64,000 bases of DNA from contig NC_033633.1 of the NCBI RefSeq assembly GCF_001540865.1, positions 11,258,917-11,322,916 of the forward strand, given 5' to 3'. Source of the DNA: Ananas comosus (Eukaryota > Streptophyta > Magnoliopsida > Poales > Bromeliaceae). Below, in pieces: positions 39,230 to 50,074 of this stretch. The first letter of the stretch is position 1, and every line of letters starts with the position of its first letter. The notes beneath the pieces were generated by a model. That model saw nothing but the letters and a program-made list of their open reading frames with translations. It was not told the DNA's origin and did no database searches. The translations under genes were made by a program, and so were the position numbers.

Positions 39230-39436
39230 CGCCGCCGCCACCGCCGCCGCCGCGGACTACGAGCATCCGATCACGAGATCGGGGTAGTTAGGGGTGGATC
39301 GGGGGAGGGGTGGGGTTAGGGTTCGAGGTGGGGAGCTCACCATGGATGGGGATGGGGATGGGAATGGTAATGGGGGAGGAGGGGCGGTGACGGGAACGAG
39401 CGGGGTGGGGAGAGAGCGAGATCCAAAGAGTTAGGA

Positions 39437-39472
<36 letters not shown>

Positions 39473-39480
39473 CACGCACA
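39230..39480 (-). promoter_or_regulatory. NPG1: NPG leader and proximal promoter
   Basis: It is GC-rich with runs of ccgcc. A possible 84-bp leader intron has donor GTGAGC at 39340-39339 and acceptor cgtag at 39257. Telobox-like aaccctaacccc occurs on the minus strand near 39315. A (CT)n tract (39440-39469) lies upstream and merges into the minisatellite. Confidence 0.4.
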
Positions 39481-40185
39481 GGTTAAAAATAAATAATAAT
39501 TTTTAAAAAATAAATAGATGGATAAATTGCAGGAAAACCCCTGTATAAATATATATTGTATCTTACCCCTCTCTCTCTCATACATACACAAGTTAAAAAT
39601 AAATAATAATAATAATAATAAAGTAAATAGGTGAATAAATTATAGAAAATCTTCCTGTATATATATATATATATATACATTGTATTTTTAGCCCTCTATC
39701 TGTCATACACAAGTTAATAATAAATAATAACAATAATAATAATAATATAAAAAATAAATAGATGGATAACTTGCAGAAAACCTTCCTCTATAAATATATA
39801 TATATATATATTGTATTTTACCCCTCTCTCTCTCATACAGAAGTTAAAAATAAATAATAATAATACTAATAAAATAAATAGATGGATAAATTGCAGAAAA
39901 ATAAATAATAATAATAATAAATAGATGTATAAATATATATATTGTATTTTACCCCTCTCTCTCTCTCATACACAAGTTAAAAATAAATAATAATAATAAT
40001 AATAATAATAAAATAAATAGATGGATAAATTGCAGAAAACCTCCTATGTAAATATATATATATATTGTATTTTACCCCTCTCTCTCTCTCATACACAAGT
40101 TAAAAATAAATAATAATAATGATAAAATAAACATATGGATAAATTGCAGAAAACCTCCTGTATAAATATATATTTTGTATTTCAA
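39436..40185. repeat. Minisatellite of about 127 bp, six units
   Basis: Units begin with cccctctctctctcatacac-aagtt, then taaaaataaataataat, a cagaaaacc block and tataaatatatat-ttgtatttta. Starts are near 39437, 39566, 39691, 39821, 39952 and 40075 (spacing 123-131). Units vary mainly in internal (TAA)n and (TA)n lengths. It lies directly upstream of the NPG gene. Confidence 0.9.
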
Positions 40186-40449
40186 TTCTCTTATAGGCCT
40201 GGGAAAATCTTTTAAATCTTAATTTTCTGTCGCGTACTAGTTTTGTTTTTGTCTTCAGATTCTTTGAATGTTTTTTAATACTAAAAATTAAAAATAATTC
40301 TTTAAACTCTAAAGGAAAGAATTGTAAGACTCGGATAGAGACGAAAACAACAATGAAGCATCGTTGGCGAGCTTCTCACTGAAGTTTTTTTTTTTTTTTT
40401 TTTTGGGGTTCCTTAGGCTTTGTCTAGATATTGGAATAAGTTGTAGATA

Positions 40450-41385
40450 AAAACATGCAAAATTTACTTGAATTATGGACTATTTTGAATCGGCTATCTA
40501 ATCTTTTAAAATTTTAATTTTATTACCTAATCTTTCAATCTGTTTGATTTGAATCAATTAACAGTATTTTGGCTTCAAAAATTAAGCTAATTACTTACTT
40601 TCATAAATTTAGATGTTAGCCGGTGGCCAACCGTTTGAAATTTTGATTTTTTGCTATCCAAATTTTTAATCTATTTGAGTTGAGTCAGTTAATGTTACTT
40701 TGACTTCAAAATTTAAACTAATTACTTTTTACTTTAATAAATTTAGAGTTATGAAAATTGTATGAAATATACTAAGTAAACATGTGAAGATAAACGACGC
40801 ATTTATTTAAAATTTAAAATAAAAATGCCACTAACTGACTGAAATCAAACAAATTAAAAGGTTGCGTAGAAAAGTCAAAATTTTAAAAAGAAAAAACTTC
40901 AAAAAACCCCCTATGGTTTTGCACTTTTTCATTTTAGTGCCCTATAGTTTAAAGTGTACCAAGTTAGTACCCAGTGGTGTCGCACTTTCTCACTTTAGTA
41001 TCATATGGTTTAAAGTGTATCAAGTTAGTACTATGTGGTTTTTATTTTTGTTTCAAGTTAGTACCCTGTGGTTTTATTTTTGTATCAAGTTAGTACCCCG
41101 TGGTTTTATTTTTCTCTTAATAAAATATTAAACCACAGGATACTAAAGTGAGAAAATGCGAAACCGCAGGGTACTAACTTGATACACTTTAAACCATAGG
41201 GCACAAAAATGAAAATGTGCGAAACCACAGGCTACTAACTTGATACATTTTAAACCACAGGATACTAAAATGAGAAAAAGTAAAACCACAAGAGGGATAT
41301 TTGAAGTTTTTTCTTTAAAAAAATTAGATAGTCGATTCAAAATAATCTCCAATTCAGATAAGTTATATATATTTTTACTGATAAC
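40450..41385. mobile_element. MITE family A, copy split by a nested foldback element
   Basis: The left part (ttatggactattttgaatcgg ... gtcaaaattttaaaa) and right part (attagatagtcgattcaaaat ... agataagttatatata) match the two ends of 6198-6502. They are separated by the element at 40890-41313. Confidence 0.65.
40890..41313. mobile_element. Foldback MITE family F, copy 1 (nested)
   Basis: It is almost entirely an inverted repeat: gaaaaaacttcaaaaaacccc at the left and its imperfect complement ending ttgaagttttttc at the right. Multiple caagttagtaccc and gggtactaacttg units form the arms. It is flanked by the 8-bp direct repeat tttaaaaa (40882-40889 and 41314-41321), showing insertion into the family-A MITE. 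The RNA would form a long hairpin. Confidence 0.8.
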
Positions 41386-41388
41386 TTA

Positions 41389-41625
41389 ATGGGATGTTTG
41401 GTTTCTCAAAAAAAAATAGAATTATTTTTCAAAAAAAATGAGTTTTATGGAAAAATTTTATTTCTATAGTCTTTGTTATTCGGATAAAAAATTTAGAAAA
41501 CTAAAAGGAGTCTTTTTTATGAAATCAGAAACTATTTTTTTTTAGACAACTAACGGGCGAGAAATACTTTTCTAATTAGAAAATTATTTTCTAGATTTTT
41601 TTTTTTAACAGAAGCAAACACGCTC
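41389..41625. mobile_element. Tourist/Harbinger-like MITE, copy 2
   Basis: The left end gggatgtttggtttctc and right end aagcaaacacgctc are inverted. The interior (gagaaatacttttct, aaaattattttctagat) matches 5288-5530. TTA-like bases flank both ends. Confidence 0.6.
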
Positions 41626-41809
41626 TTATTCAGTATAAAAAATTTTCTGTGTAATTGAAAGGTAGAAGTTTGATATTTGCTTCTATATTTTGACAATTCT
41701 CCCTTTTTTTCAATTTTTGGAATAAACTTATATCTTGGTCCCAAACAATTTTGTGCATATTTTTTACTTTACTAGTCTTTTCTTGTAAGCATGTACGTCG
41801 CATTTAAGC

Positions 41810-42060
41810 CCATTCTATTTTCAAATTTTAATTTGATTATCTAATCTTTCAAATTATTTAATTTGAGTCGGCCAATAATATTTTAACTTAAAATGCTTAA
41901 ATGTTTTGTTTACTTTTACAACGATAATTGATGCAAATTTTATAACTACAAATGTATTAAAATAAGCAATTATCTTAACTTTTAAATTATTTTCAAATCA
42001 ACAAAATAATTCATAGTTTAGATAAGTTCTGTATATTTTTATACTAAATAAGTTCAATGA
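41810..42060. mobile_element. Decayed family-A MITE
   Basis: The blocks aattttaatttgattatctaatctttcaaa, ttgagtcggccaa and tagtttagataagttctgtatatttt match parts of family A in order. Confidence 0.5.
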
Positions 42061-42084
42061 CATAGATTTTTTTAATAAAAAATA

Positions 42085-42457
42085 GGGTTAATTACATATA
42101 GGCCCCTGCAAATATAGTAAATTATAAATATATCCCTATAAAGTTTAACTGTTATAAGTTATTTCTGCAAAAGCCCTAATTCTTTCAGATATGTCCCTCT
42201 GATTTGTTACCGTTAGAAAATTATTTATATTTCCAACTTTATCATCATAAATATATCCCTCTAAAAATTATAACAGTATAATATAAGAGAGGTAAAAATG
42301 TCAAAAATTAATCAGGGTAACGAATTTAACCTATGGTTAACTAAACTTTTCTAACGGATTCTAACGGTAGGAATATATCTAAAAATATTAGGACTTTTGC
42401 GAGATAAAAATATATTTACAATTCACTATATTTGTGAGGAATTGCATGAATTGACCC
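42085..42457. mobile_element. Mutator-like MITE, empty relative of the Pack-MULE-like element
   Basis: Inverted ends of about 130 bp (gggttaattacatata ... and ... gcatgaattgaccc) contain the same motifs as 11171-11893: tgcaaatata, atatatccctataaag, ccctaat, ccgttag. Flanks are taaaaaata (42076-42084) and aaaaaaata (42458-42466), matching at 8 of 9 positions as for a Mutator 9-bp duplication. There is no cargo. Confidence 0.7.
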
Positions 42458-42503
42458 AAAAAAATAAATGTCAGGGACCAATGTGAAATTAACCCCCTTG
42501 TTT

Positions 42504-42506
<3 letters not shown>

Positions 42507-42545
<39 letters not shown>

Positions 42546-42552
42546 ATAGAGN
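42507..42552. other. Long T homopolymer ending at an assembly N
   Basis: A run of nearly 40 T is followed by a few bases and N at 42552. It is an assembly weak point. Confidence 0.8.
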
Positions 42553-42999
42553 GGTCCGTATCAGCTCCGAACCCCAATAAATGACATACCGATAAGCTTC
42601 CAAATGGACTTTGTCCACCCATACACAACTGTTCTATATTTGGAAAAATTATTTTTCACTATTCTATAATTTTATTTTTATTTATTATCAAGTAAATAAA
42701 TAAGATTGAAAAAAAATATTTTTCGCAATTTACAGAATAAAAAATTATCGAATTGCACTTCTCAATTAGATACGTATTTATAGTGGAATAAAAATAAAGC
42801 CACATAATAATTAAAGATTAGGTTTGGAATTGCGGAGCGATTGTAATACGCGCAAAAATATCATTCATTTTGTAGTTAATTTCGTATTTTGTATATCGTA
42901 ATCAATCGGTTAATATATCTTTTTTTAACTAAAGTTATTACTTAGCTGTAAAAAAAAAAAACATTCATATTTCATAAACGGTCCCTAAACTCTTAAAAA

Positions 43000-43230
43000 A
43001 AAAAAAAAAAAACTTCAAATACCACTCATGTAATTTCGCACTTTCTCAATTTACTATCCCATGATTTAAAATATATCAATTTGGTACCCTGTGCCCCTGT
43101 GGTTTTGTTTATTTATTTTTATTATAAATTCTAGTAACTTTTTTTATTAAATCAGTGAAAGATTAAAACTAAAGAATACTAAAGTGAACATTCGATAAAC
43201 CTAAATAAGATATCTGAAGTTTTGTGTATA
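43000..43230. mobile_element. Foldback MITE family F, copy 2 (next to an N)
   Basis: It starts aacttcaaataccactcatg and ends gatatctgaagttt, with the family words gcactttctca and ggtaccctgtg. The N at 43231 follows directly. Confidence 0.55.
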
Positions 43231-43231
43231 N

Positions 43232-44380
43232 GAGATACTGCGGTGATACAAACCAACCACGGCTTCTAGAGCTAAATCAGATAGTATAAGCATACGACGG
43301 GTCAAATCGCTGGTTTTCTTCTAAATCAAATTCCAAGTCTAACATGTATAATTTATCTGATTACTATAGTATGCTCCAAATTCAGATTTTATTTAATATG
43401 CTAATCAATGAACTCGAGCTAAACATGATATATCAAAGCCGAAATTATATATGTCTACTATGCATATGCTTAGGAGGCAAAACCGATGATAAACCCACCT
43501 TCGCGCAACTCCACAGCAGCAAGTACAAAAATTTCGAATCATTGTTAAATTTAGCCATAAAAACTTTGTGGATTTTAGCAAGTTTGTAGATAGAGCTCAC
43601 TATATTTATTATATTGGAATCATATAAATTGGATAAAAATGTAGAATAATGTAATCAGTCAATTCATTTTAGTGAAGTTCTGCAACCATATTCAACAATT
43701 GTTCAAAAATTTTGAACCTATTTCGGGCCGTAGTAAAGTATGGCTAAGTTTATTTTTAGGTAAGTTTATTTTTTTAAAAAAATAAACGAAATAGGTAACA
43801 TATTATCTATCTCTACAAAAAAATAATAATTAGTGCAAATTTTAATGCATGGGAATAATTGAGACATGAGGGCATTTGCCATTTCACCTAAAATATTTAA
43901 TGTAATTAGTGAGGCAGAGATAATTAAATTTCACTGATTCGAAAGATCGCTGTGGATCCTGCTGATTAGTGTGTGAATTATTTTCACTAACAATTGTAAT
44001 CCACGTAGCATGAAAAAGTAATCATTACACCTTTATAACTGTTCTTCGAACACTCGTAAAAAAAGAAGGTATATATTCATCTATATATAAATAGAAATTG
44101 TACTTCTCTTTTAACCGCAGAATTCATAAAAATTTAAACAAAATTCTATTTTTAAAAAATTTTAAAAAAAAATTGAATGGACAAAATATGCATGTTACAT
44201 CATATCTATTTAGTAAACTCTTTCGATCTTTTTTTTTTTTTTTTTCTCTCTCTACATGTGAAACATGTGATGTAAATGTGAAAACGACATATACCGACCA
44301 CCATGTATAGATGGTCCATCCCCAGCATGCGCAAAGTAGGGGGATTTATTTCGTGGCCTTCTATAGTGGGCAAGTGAATA
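43232..44380. other. AT-rich spacer without recognisable genes
   Basis: An 81-codon frame at 43344 has no recognisable motif and plain AT-rich composition, so I do not call it. There is a T-run at about 44229-44246. Confidence 0.4.
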
Positions 44381-44640
44381 TATATATATATATATAGTTG
44401 GACTGGGCTATTATTATTAGCAAAATTTTATTGTTGCTATCAATTTTTTAGCCTTTGGATTAACTCTTTTCATTATTTCTAACTATTAGATTAAATACTA
44501 TAACCCAGTAGAGACCACTCAACCCTAGGGGGACCACTCAATTCTAACCGACTAATATCATTCTGACCCTACAATTTTTCATCTAAGGGTTAAAAATTTG
44601 ATAGCAAAAATAGCGTTTTACTATTAATAGTATTCCAGCC

Positions 44641-44677
<37 letters not shown>

Positions 44678-44680
44678 CAT
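44380..44680. mobile_element. MITE flanked on both sides by (AT)n
   Basis: An element of about 250 bp (44397-44648) has inverted ends, ttggactgggctattattattagcaaaa and the complement of gcgttttactattaatagtattccagcc. It sits between (AT)n tracts at 44380-44396 and 44648-44678, an arrangement like the TA-microsatellite-targeting Micron elements of rice. Confidence 0.6.
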
Positions 44681-46130
44681 TCTATTTATTTTATTTATTG
44701 AATATTGATAAAATAAATTAGATAAAATGAGATGAGACGGCGAAGGCCGAGCCTATCACCCAAGAAAAAATAGAGATTACAAAGCGATGATTTACGAAAA
44801 AAAAATTATTTTCAAAAATTCGACTAACACTTAATCTTATGAACTGCAAATAGAGAATCGAATAGGATCTTTCTAAAAATTACGTCATTCCTAACCTCTC
44901 AGGTCGCCCACGAGGCGGCAAGTCAAAAAAGGGGATAAGCCAAATTTGAGATGCTAAGTATTGGGATGGAGGGTTATGATGGTGCCAACTCATAAAAAAA
45001 AAAAAAGAAAAAAAAAGAAAAGAAGGGGGGATAAGGCCAAAATTTGGGGTGGGACAAGTGTCCAGCTACATCCTTTATGTACGTGTGAACACAGTTTACT
45101 TTGCATGGTAAAAGTCTTTACTTTCCACACATTGACTGTTAATAGTAGTCTTAATGTGTGAATGGAATTCACGAACTCATATTGACCGTTGGACCAGTTG
45201 AAATCAAATCAAATCAAATCAAATCAAATCAAATCCATGTGATTCCCATCTAATATTATAATAACTAATATCTATTTTTTAAAGTAATTATCACCCATGT
45301 GCTGATATAGAGATGTCGAGGTGTTGGTTTTGGGAATGATTTTTTAAAATGTGAAATTGAATACAAGTTAAAAAAATAATAATAAAGTTGGATACCGTGT
45401 CCTAATCCCATCAGATATAAAAATTCAACACCTGAACCCAACTATAAATAAAAAAAATTTAAAAATCTGTACCCGAAACTAAAATATCATACCCGACTAT
45501 TTAATATTTAATATAATATCGAGAACTATATTTTTTATACTGATTTGGTTTCAGATTCGATGGAGTACAAACAAGAAATATATTCGAATTTGAAATTATC
45601 GAATTTTTGTTTGTATATAAATAACTACTGTATTTTTTTGTTAAGTATGAATTAAATCTGTCTCGTTCATATTTAGAAGCAAAAAAAATAAAATATTCGT
45701 ACAAATTAACATCCCAACTACCAATGTATTAACAGTTTTTGCACATGCATAACAAGTACCCAAATATTCACGTTACCCTCGAAAAACAGAAACCAAATAG
45801 AAATTTCCTAAACTTATTTATGACACCTCCACCATTTGAATACTCCAAACGTGGCTCACAAAAATTTATAATTTATTTTCTTTCTCAAGCATCAAAGTAA
45901 TATGAATGTCACAATCATGGTCCCATCATCAGTGATCTAATAATTTATGTCTACATCAATGATTAACTAATCGGTTACTTCACAAAAGAAAAAAAGTGAA
46001 AAATGAAAAAGGAAAATAAAGTAATTAACCACTATAGTTTTTATTGAAAGATTCTCCACTAAATACACCTTGACCTAACACTAGGATTCTTGCACCACAA
46101 GCAAACACTATTTGATCATCTAATAATCCA
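44681..46130. other. Spacer upstream of the small gene
   Basis: It contains a pentanucleotide repeat (AATCA/ATCAA)n of about seven units at 45200-45236 and otherwise AT-rich sequence. A poly-Lys frame near 44961 comes from an A-rich run and is not real. Confidence 0.5.
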
Positions 46131-46131
46131 C

Positions 46132-46152
46132 TATATATATATATATATATAT
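46132..46152 (+). promoter_or_regulatory. (TA)n tract probably acting as TATA box
   Basis: The run of about 21 bp of TA lies some 65 bp before the start codon at 46217, which leaves room for a start site about 30 bp downstream and a short leader. Confidence 0.4.
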
Positions 46153-46216
46153 GCAGTATCACTCTATGTGCTCTTCAAACAATTCTCTTCACATCACTAG
46201 ATCTACTCTTTATAAC

Positions 46217-46453
46217 ATGTCTTCTTACAAATTCTCGTCGATGGAGTACGGAGATTGGAGAGATCAGAGGAAAGGAAGGCCCCTGCCAAAGAGGGGACAA
46301 ATCAAGGCTAAGATAATCGGCGGTCTCGTTCGATCGGTTACGTCGTTAGGATCGAAGAAAAGAGAGAAGCTCCAGGAGGGCGAATACGGCGAATCCGCCC
46401 CTGTAACTCCGCCGCCGAGCGGTTATGCATCGGAAGCGAGCTACGAGGCTTGA
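46217..46453 (+). CDS. Small basic protein of unknown function
   Basis: This 78-residue frame starts MSSYKFSSMEYGDWRDQRKG. It has a basic middle (RPLPKRGQIKAKIIGGLVRSV) that could form an amphipathic helix, and a charged, Pro/Ser-rich tail (ESAPVTPPPSGYASEASYEA). Codon use is GC-enriched relative to the flanks, and the reading frame stops cleanly before an AT-rich 3'UTR. A TATA-like (TA)n run is suitably placed. An upstream ATG in the same frame (residues -22 to -1) overlaps that TATA tract and is unlikely. I do not recognise the family; small plant proteins of this shape are often stress-induced, but that is only analogy. A start at the second Met (MEYGDW) is also possible. Confidence 0.6.
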   Translation: MSSYKFSSMEYGDWRDQRKGRPLPKRGQIKAKIIGGLVRSVTSLGSKKREKLQEGEYGESAPVTPPPSGYASEASYEA

Positions 46454-47430
46454 AGAGTTGGATCGCGGGGCGGAAATTGTAAAGGATAGTGTCTTATACC
46501 ATGCTAATGTTTTCGACTTTTGCGAAACTGTGGTAAGGAGAGAAGAGAAGAGAAGAGAGGGCTCGGATCATGTTCAAGTAAGGTCGTAAAAGAAAAAAAA
46601 GAGAGATAAGAGCGCGACAAAAGTGTTTCTCTTGATCGATTTGTAGTTTGGAGAGAATCAAACTTTATCGATTTGGTTCTCAAACTTTAGTTCCTGGTGG
46701 AGAAATAGTAGGATTGGATTAGTGTGTATGTCGATTAATCTAATGGTTCTTCTAAATGAGTTAATCCATTGGATGAAGCTTTGTATTAATGTAAATAGCT
46801 GTTGTTGAGACTATTAATGCATCAAAATGTTGGTGAATTGTTTTTGTCTGAATAAAATTGATGGCTCGAGATGATCAATTAAGGATAGAAGCATTTAGAT
46901 TTTACAAAATTTAAATTTAAGTGAAGATCCATGACAAATTTATTATGTTTGGGGGTATAGTACTCTCACTATTCTATCTTTTTGCTGAAGAAGCTGAATA
47001 TTATTTATATATATATATATATTTTTTTTCAAAATTGTTTTCTGTGTTGCTTTTGATATTTTGTTACTTAAAACTTCAGATGCTCCATCGATCTTGGATA
47101 TCCTACAGTAAAAAAAGAAAAAGAAAAAAGAGTAGTAACGCTAAGATCTCGGTGCTTGTTAATAATATTTAGCTAATTAAGTTTACATGTATAAATTTAC
47201 ACTAGCAAACTGTTTTACAAAGTTTTAAACTTTTTTCTTTTCCTTTTACAGATGATTTAAATATGTTGATTCATTTGTTTCTCTGTACTACATGAACAAA
47301 TATGCAAAGATGAAAGTGTTGAACTATTTGGGCTTAAAAATAGATCCAAGTTGCATGGAGGCCCCTTATGAAAGGGTGTTGTGAGAACACACATTTGAGC
47401 TTTGGTTTAATTTTACTTCGGCCCAAGTCA
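46454..47430. other. Small-gene 3'UTR and spacer
   Basis: The 3'UTR probably extends several hundred bases (aataaaattg near 46851). The rest is AT-rich without features. Confidence 0.35.
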
Positions 47431-47710
47431 AATAACTAGTGTATGTGCATTTGAGATGAGTAGATTTTTGGGTTGGGTCGGGTTTTGTATTTTTCATTGT
47501 GTGACTCGAATTGTTACGATATTTTAAATTGGAAAAAACTATCCAAACACTCAATTTCGGAGTATATGATTTACGCTCATTCATCTAACGGATGAGATTT
47601 TTTATTTGTCACATCATTCAACAAATAAAAAAAAATCTCATTTTTTAGATAAGTGAGATGTATGATATACACACCGTTTCGAGCGAATGAATAGTAGTGC
47701 TTTTTAAAAT
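47430..47710. repeat. Direct repeat R, copy 1
   Basis: Shares gggttgggtcgggttttgta, a cattcatctaa block with gtgagattt, gtcacatcat and gagatgtatgatatacac with 48895-49140 in the same order and orientation. Confidence 0.7.
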
Positions 47711-48560
47711 TTAGTCTTACAAAATTAGAATTGTTTTTCTTTTAACGGAAAAAGAATGAAAGAGTTTTATGAGAATCAATTCTACTACTTTTGGCCTTAG
47801 GTTTACATACTTGAAAGGAAAAACAACAAAAAAAAAAAACTGGGGTGTATCGCTTAAATTATTGGCCCAGTACATAAAATCTTTTTTTTCGATTAAAATG
47901 CCTAATATTTATAAATTAGAATTATTCTTCAGGATATCTATATAATAATTTTATTCTTTTATAGTTCTTTCATTCTATTTTTTTAATTCTTTCCTAATTG
48001 TATTCTCATTTTAAAAAATATATATATTTTTTATATTATCAGCTAACCAAATATGATTATTTTTTGTTATTTTTATGTTTTTTATTTTAATATTTAAATC
48101 TTAAATTTTTACTATGATTTCTATCCATCGCATTGCACGGATTCTGACCGCTACTTTATTAATGGATGTTAATCTCTCCTGCTAATGGTAAGGGTTTTAA
48201 CTTATAGCCATTTTAATTTATATTATTTTTTATTTTATATAATTCCTTAAATTACATTACAAATTATTAAAATAAATAAGTTGGCCAATCATTTGGTGTC
48301 ATTGGTAAAATTTACAATTTAATTATTCACATCCAGCGACGAGGAAGAAAAAATGAGGCTGCAATAAAAAAATTTAAAAATATAAAAACATTCAAAAATT
48401 ATGAATTTTAAATAATTTTTTTTAAACACATATATATACATATAATTTTTAAATCATATACTAACCGAAGTTATCACAATTATGAGATAAAATGGCTGAT
48501 TTTAAACACTATTTGAAAAAAATTTTAAAAATTCAAATTAAAATGGCTAAGAAAATTTAA
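47711..48560. other. AT-rich spacer between repeats R
   Basis: No gene. Near 48123-48140, ccatcgcattgcacgg resembles GC-rich hairpin remnants of mobile elements, but no ends could be defined. Confidence 0.35.
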
Positions 48561-48589
48561 ATTAAAAATGGTCATTATGAACTTTAGGT

Positions 48590-48885
48590 TGACTCGAACA
48601 GTGTACGTTGACCGTGACGTATCGTTTCGTCGCCTCGATTCGAGCGATACGCTCACCGCCACGCACGCATCGCCTCTCAGTTTTTGGGGTAAAACTCCAC
48701 GAAAAAAATTATTTCGCGGCGAACGAGGCGAAACTGTAGAGGGGGTAAGCTCACGGGAGGTAACCGGATTCCCGAAGCGAGATCCGGCCCAATATGTGAG
48801 CATAACCGGATCCGATAAGACTCAGGCCGGTCCTATTAACTACTGGGCTCAGTCCCATAACCGCATACGGCCCGTTTGGTGAGGC
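48590..48885. other. GC-richer island between repeats R
   Basis: About 300 bp with a composition unlike the flanks, open in one plus frame (48568-48882) without recognisable motifs. A 7-bp perfect stem CGTATCG/CGATACG (48618-48624, 48645-48651) is present. Its function is unknown. Confidence 0.35.
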
Positions 48886-48894
48886 GGGTACCGT

Positions 48895-49140
48895 GCGTTT
48901 TAGATGAGCAGATTTCGGGTCGGGTCGGGTCGGGTCGGGTTTTGTATTTTTCGTTATGTGGCCCAAATTATTGCTATCCGTGTATGATTTATGTCCATCT
49001 ATCTAATTTGTGAGATTCTTTTTTTAAAAAAAATTGTCACATCATGCGATAAATAAAAAAATTTCACATCTTAGATGAATGAGATGTATGGTATACACTT
49101 CTTTTCGGGCCTATGGATAGGGTTGTTGTTTTAAATTTGA
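48895..49140. repeat. Direct repeat R, copy 2, with (GGGTC)n
   Basis: Matches copy 1 but with an expanded pentamer tract (cgggtcgggtcgggtcgggt, about 48915-48940). Confidence 0.7.
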
Positions 49141-50066
49141 TCTTGACGCGGCACAACTCAATAATTTTGGACCAGAAATGGATTTAAAAATTAAAATTTT
49201 TTTTTTTTCTGAACTGCACCAAAAATGTCTCACTATTTTGGTGGTTAAGTATTTAACCCATTAAAAGATAAATGCCAAGGTAGTGAATAGCATATATTTT
49301 TAGAAATAGACAATTATTTTAGAAAGGAAAATATTGGTTACGATTTAGATGTTATCTTAAAAGATTAATTTAACCTCATCATCATGGAGTAAACAAGTAC
49401 TCTATTTCTTTTAATTAATTGCACACTGTTTAAAAAAATATGTATGTGAAAAGTTCACGAATCTCCAAGCATGCAACGTCATTAAATCCGAATATCTAAA
49501 TGTGCTTCTTCATTATACGAGACTTATTCCCGACACAGGAATAAGTTGATACAGCTATCCGGGGATTTGAATACACTCCCAGGTGTTACGTTGGATAATA
49601 ATAAAGGAAATGATCGAAAATAGAATGTAATAAAATATAATATACATAAAAAAGAGCATCAAAAAACGTAAGCAGTGACGCATTTGTTTGGATTAAAATA
49701 TTCGAAATGATTTACGAGTAAATAGATAAATAATTGGAGTTAAGGTATGAATCATGTCGAGGTCGATATGGAGCCCACTAAGATTAAACCTCCGAGAGCT
49801 TATCCTTAAAAAAATCAAAAAGAAAAATTATACACCGAGTATTTGGGGTCAACGAATTGTATAACACACAAGGAAAAATGGGTGGGATTATATTATGCCA
49901 TGAGGTTGCAGTAAGTGGTCGGAGGAAAAACAAAAAAAAAAAAAGAAAAAAAAAGAAGGGAAAATTAGAAATGCTTTGTTTAAACTGTGGCCACATACCT
50001 TAATTACTTAATTAAGGATCTCTTGATCCGTACAATTAAATAAAGAAGATAAGCATCTCTTGATGA
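49141..50066. other. AT-rich spacer
   Basis: No genes. An A-rich (AAAG) run at 49926-49960 yields a spurious minus-strand Phe-rich frame. Confidence 0.35.
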
Positions 50067-50074
50067 GTTGAATG

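Noticed and set aside
39230..39241. GTG start for NPG at 39241
   Set aside because: Plant genes use ATG; the first in-frame ATG is at 39229.
39436..40185. CRISPR-like array
   Set aside because: Units are contiguous tandem repeats of microsatellite-rich sequence with no unique spacers, in a plant genome.
44961..45161. Lys-rich 66-codon plus frame
   Set aside because: Arises from an A/AAG-rich run; no leader or codon signal.
47870..48170. Second Helitron candidate around ccatcgcattgcacgg
   Set aside because: A GC hairpin-like word is present but no CTRR end or TC start could be placed.
48568..48882. 104-codon plus frame in the GC-richer island
   Set aside because: No recognisable motif or codon bias, and the start is arbitrary; kept only as an island of interest.
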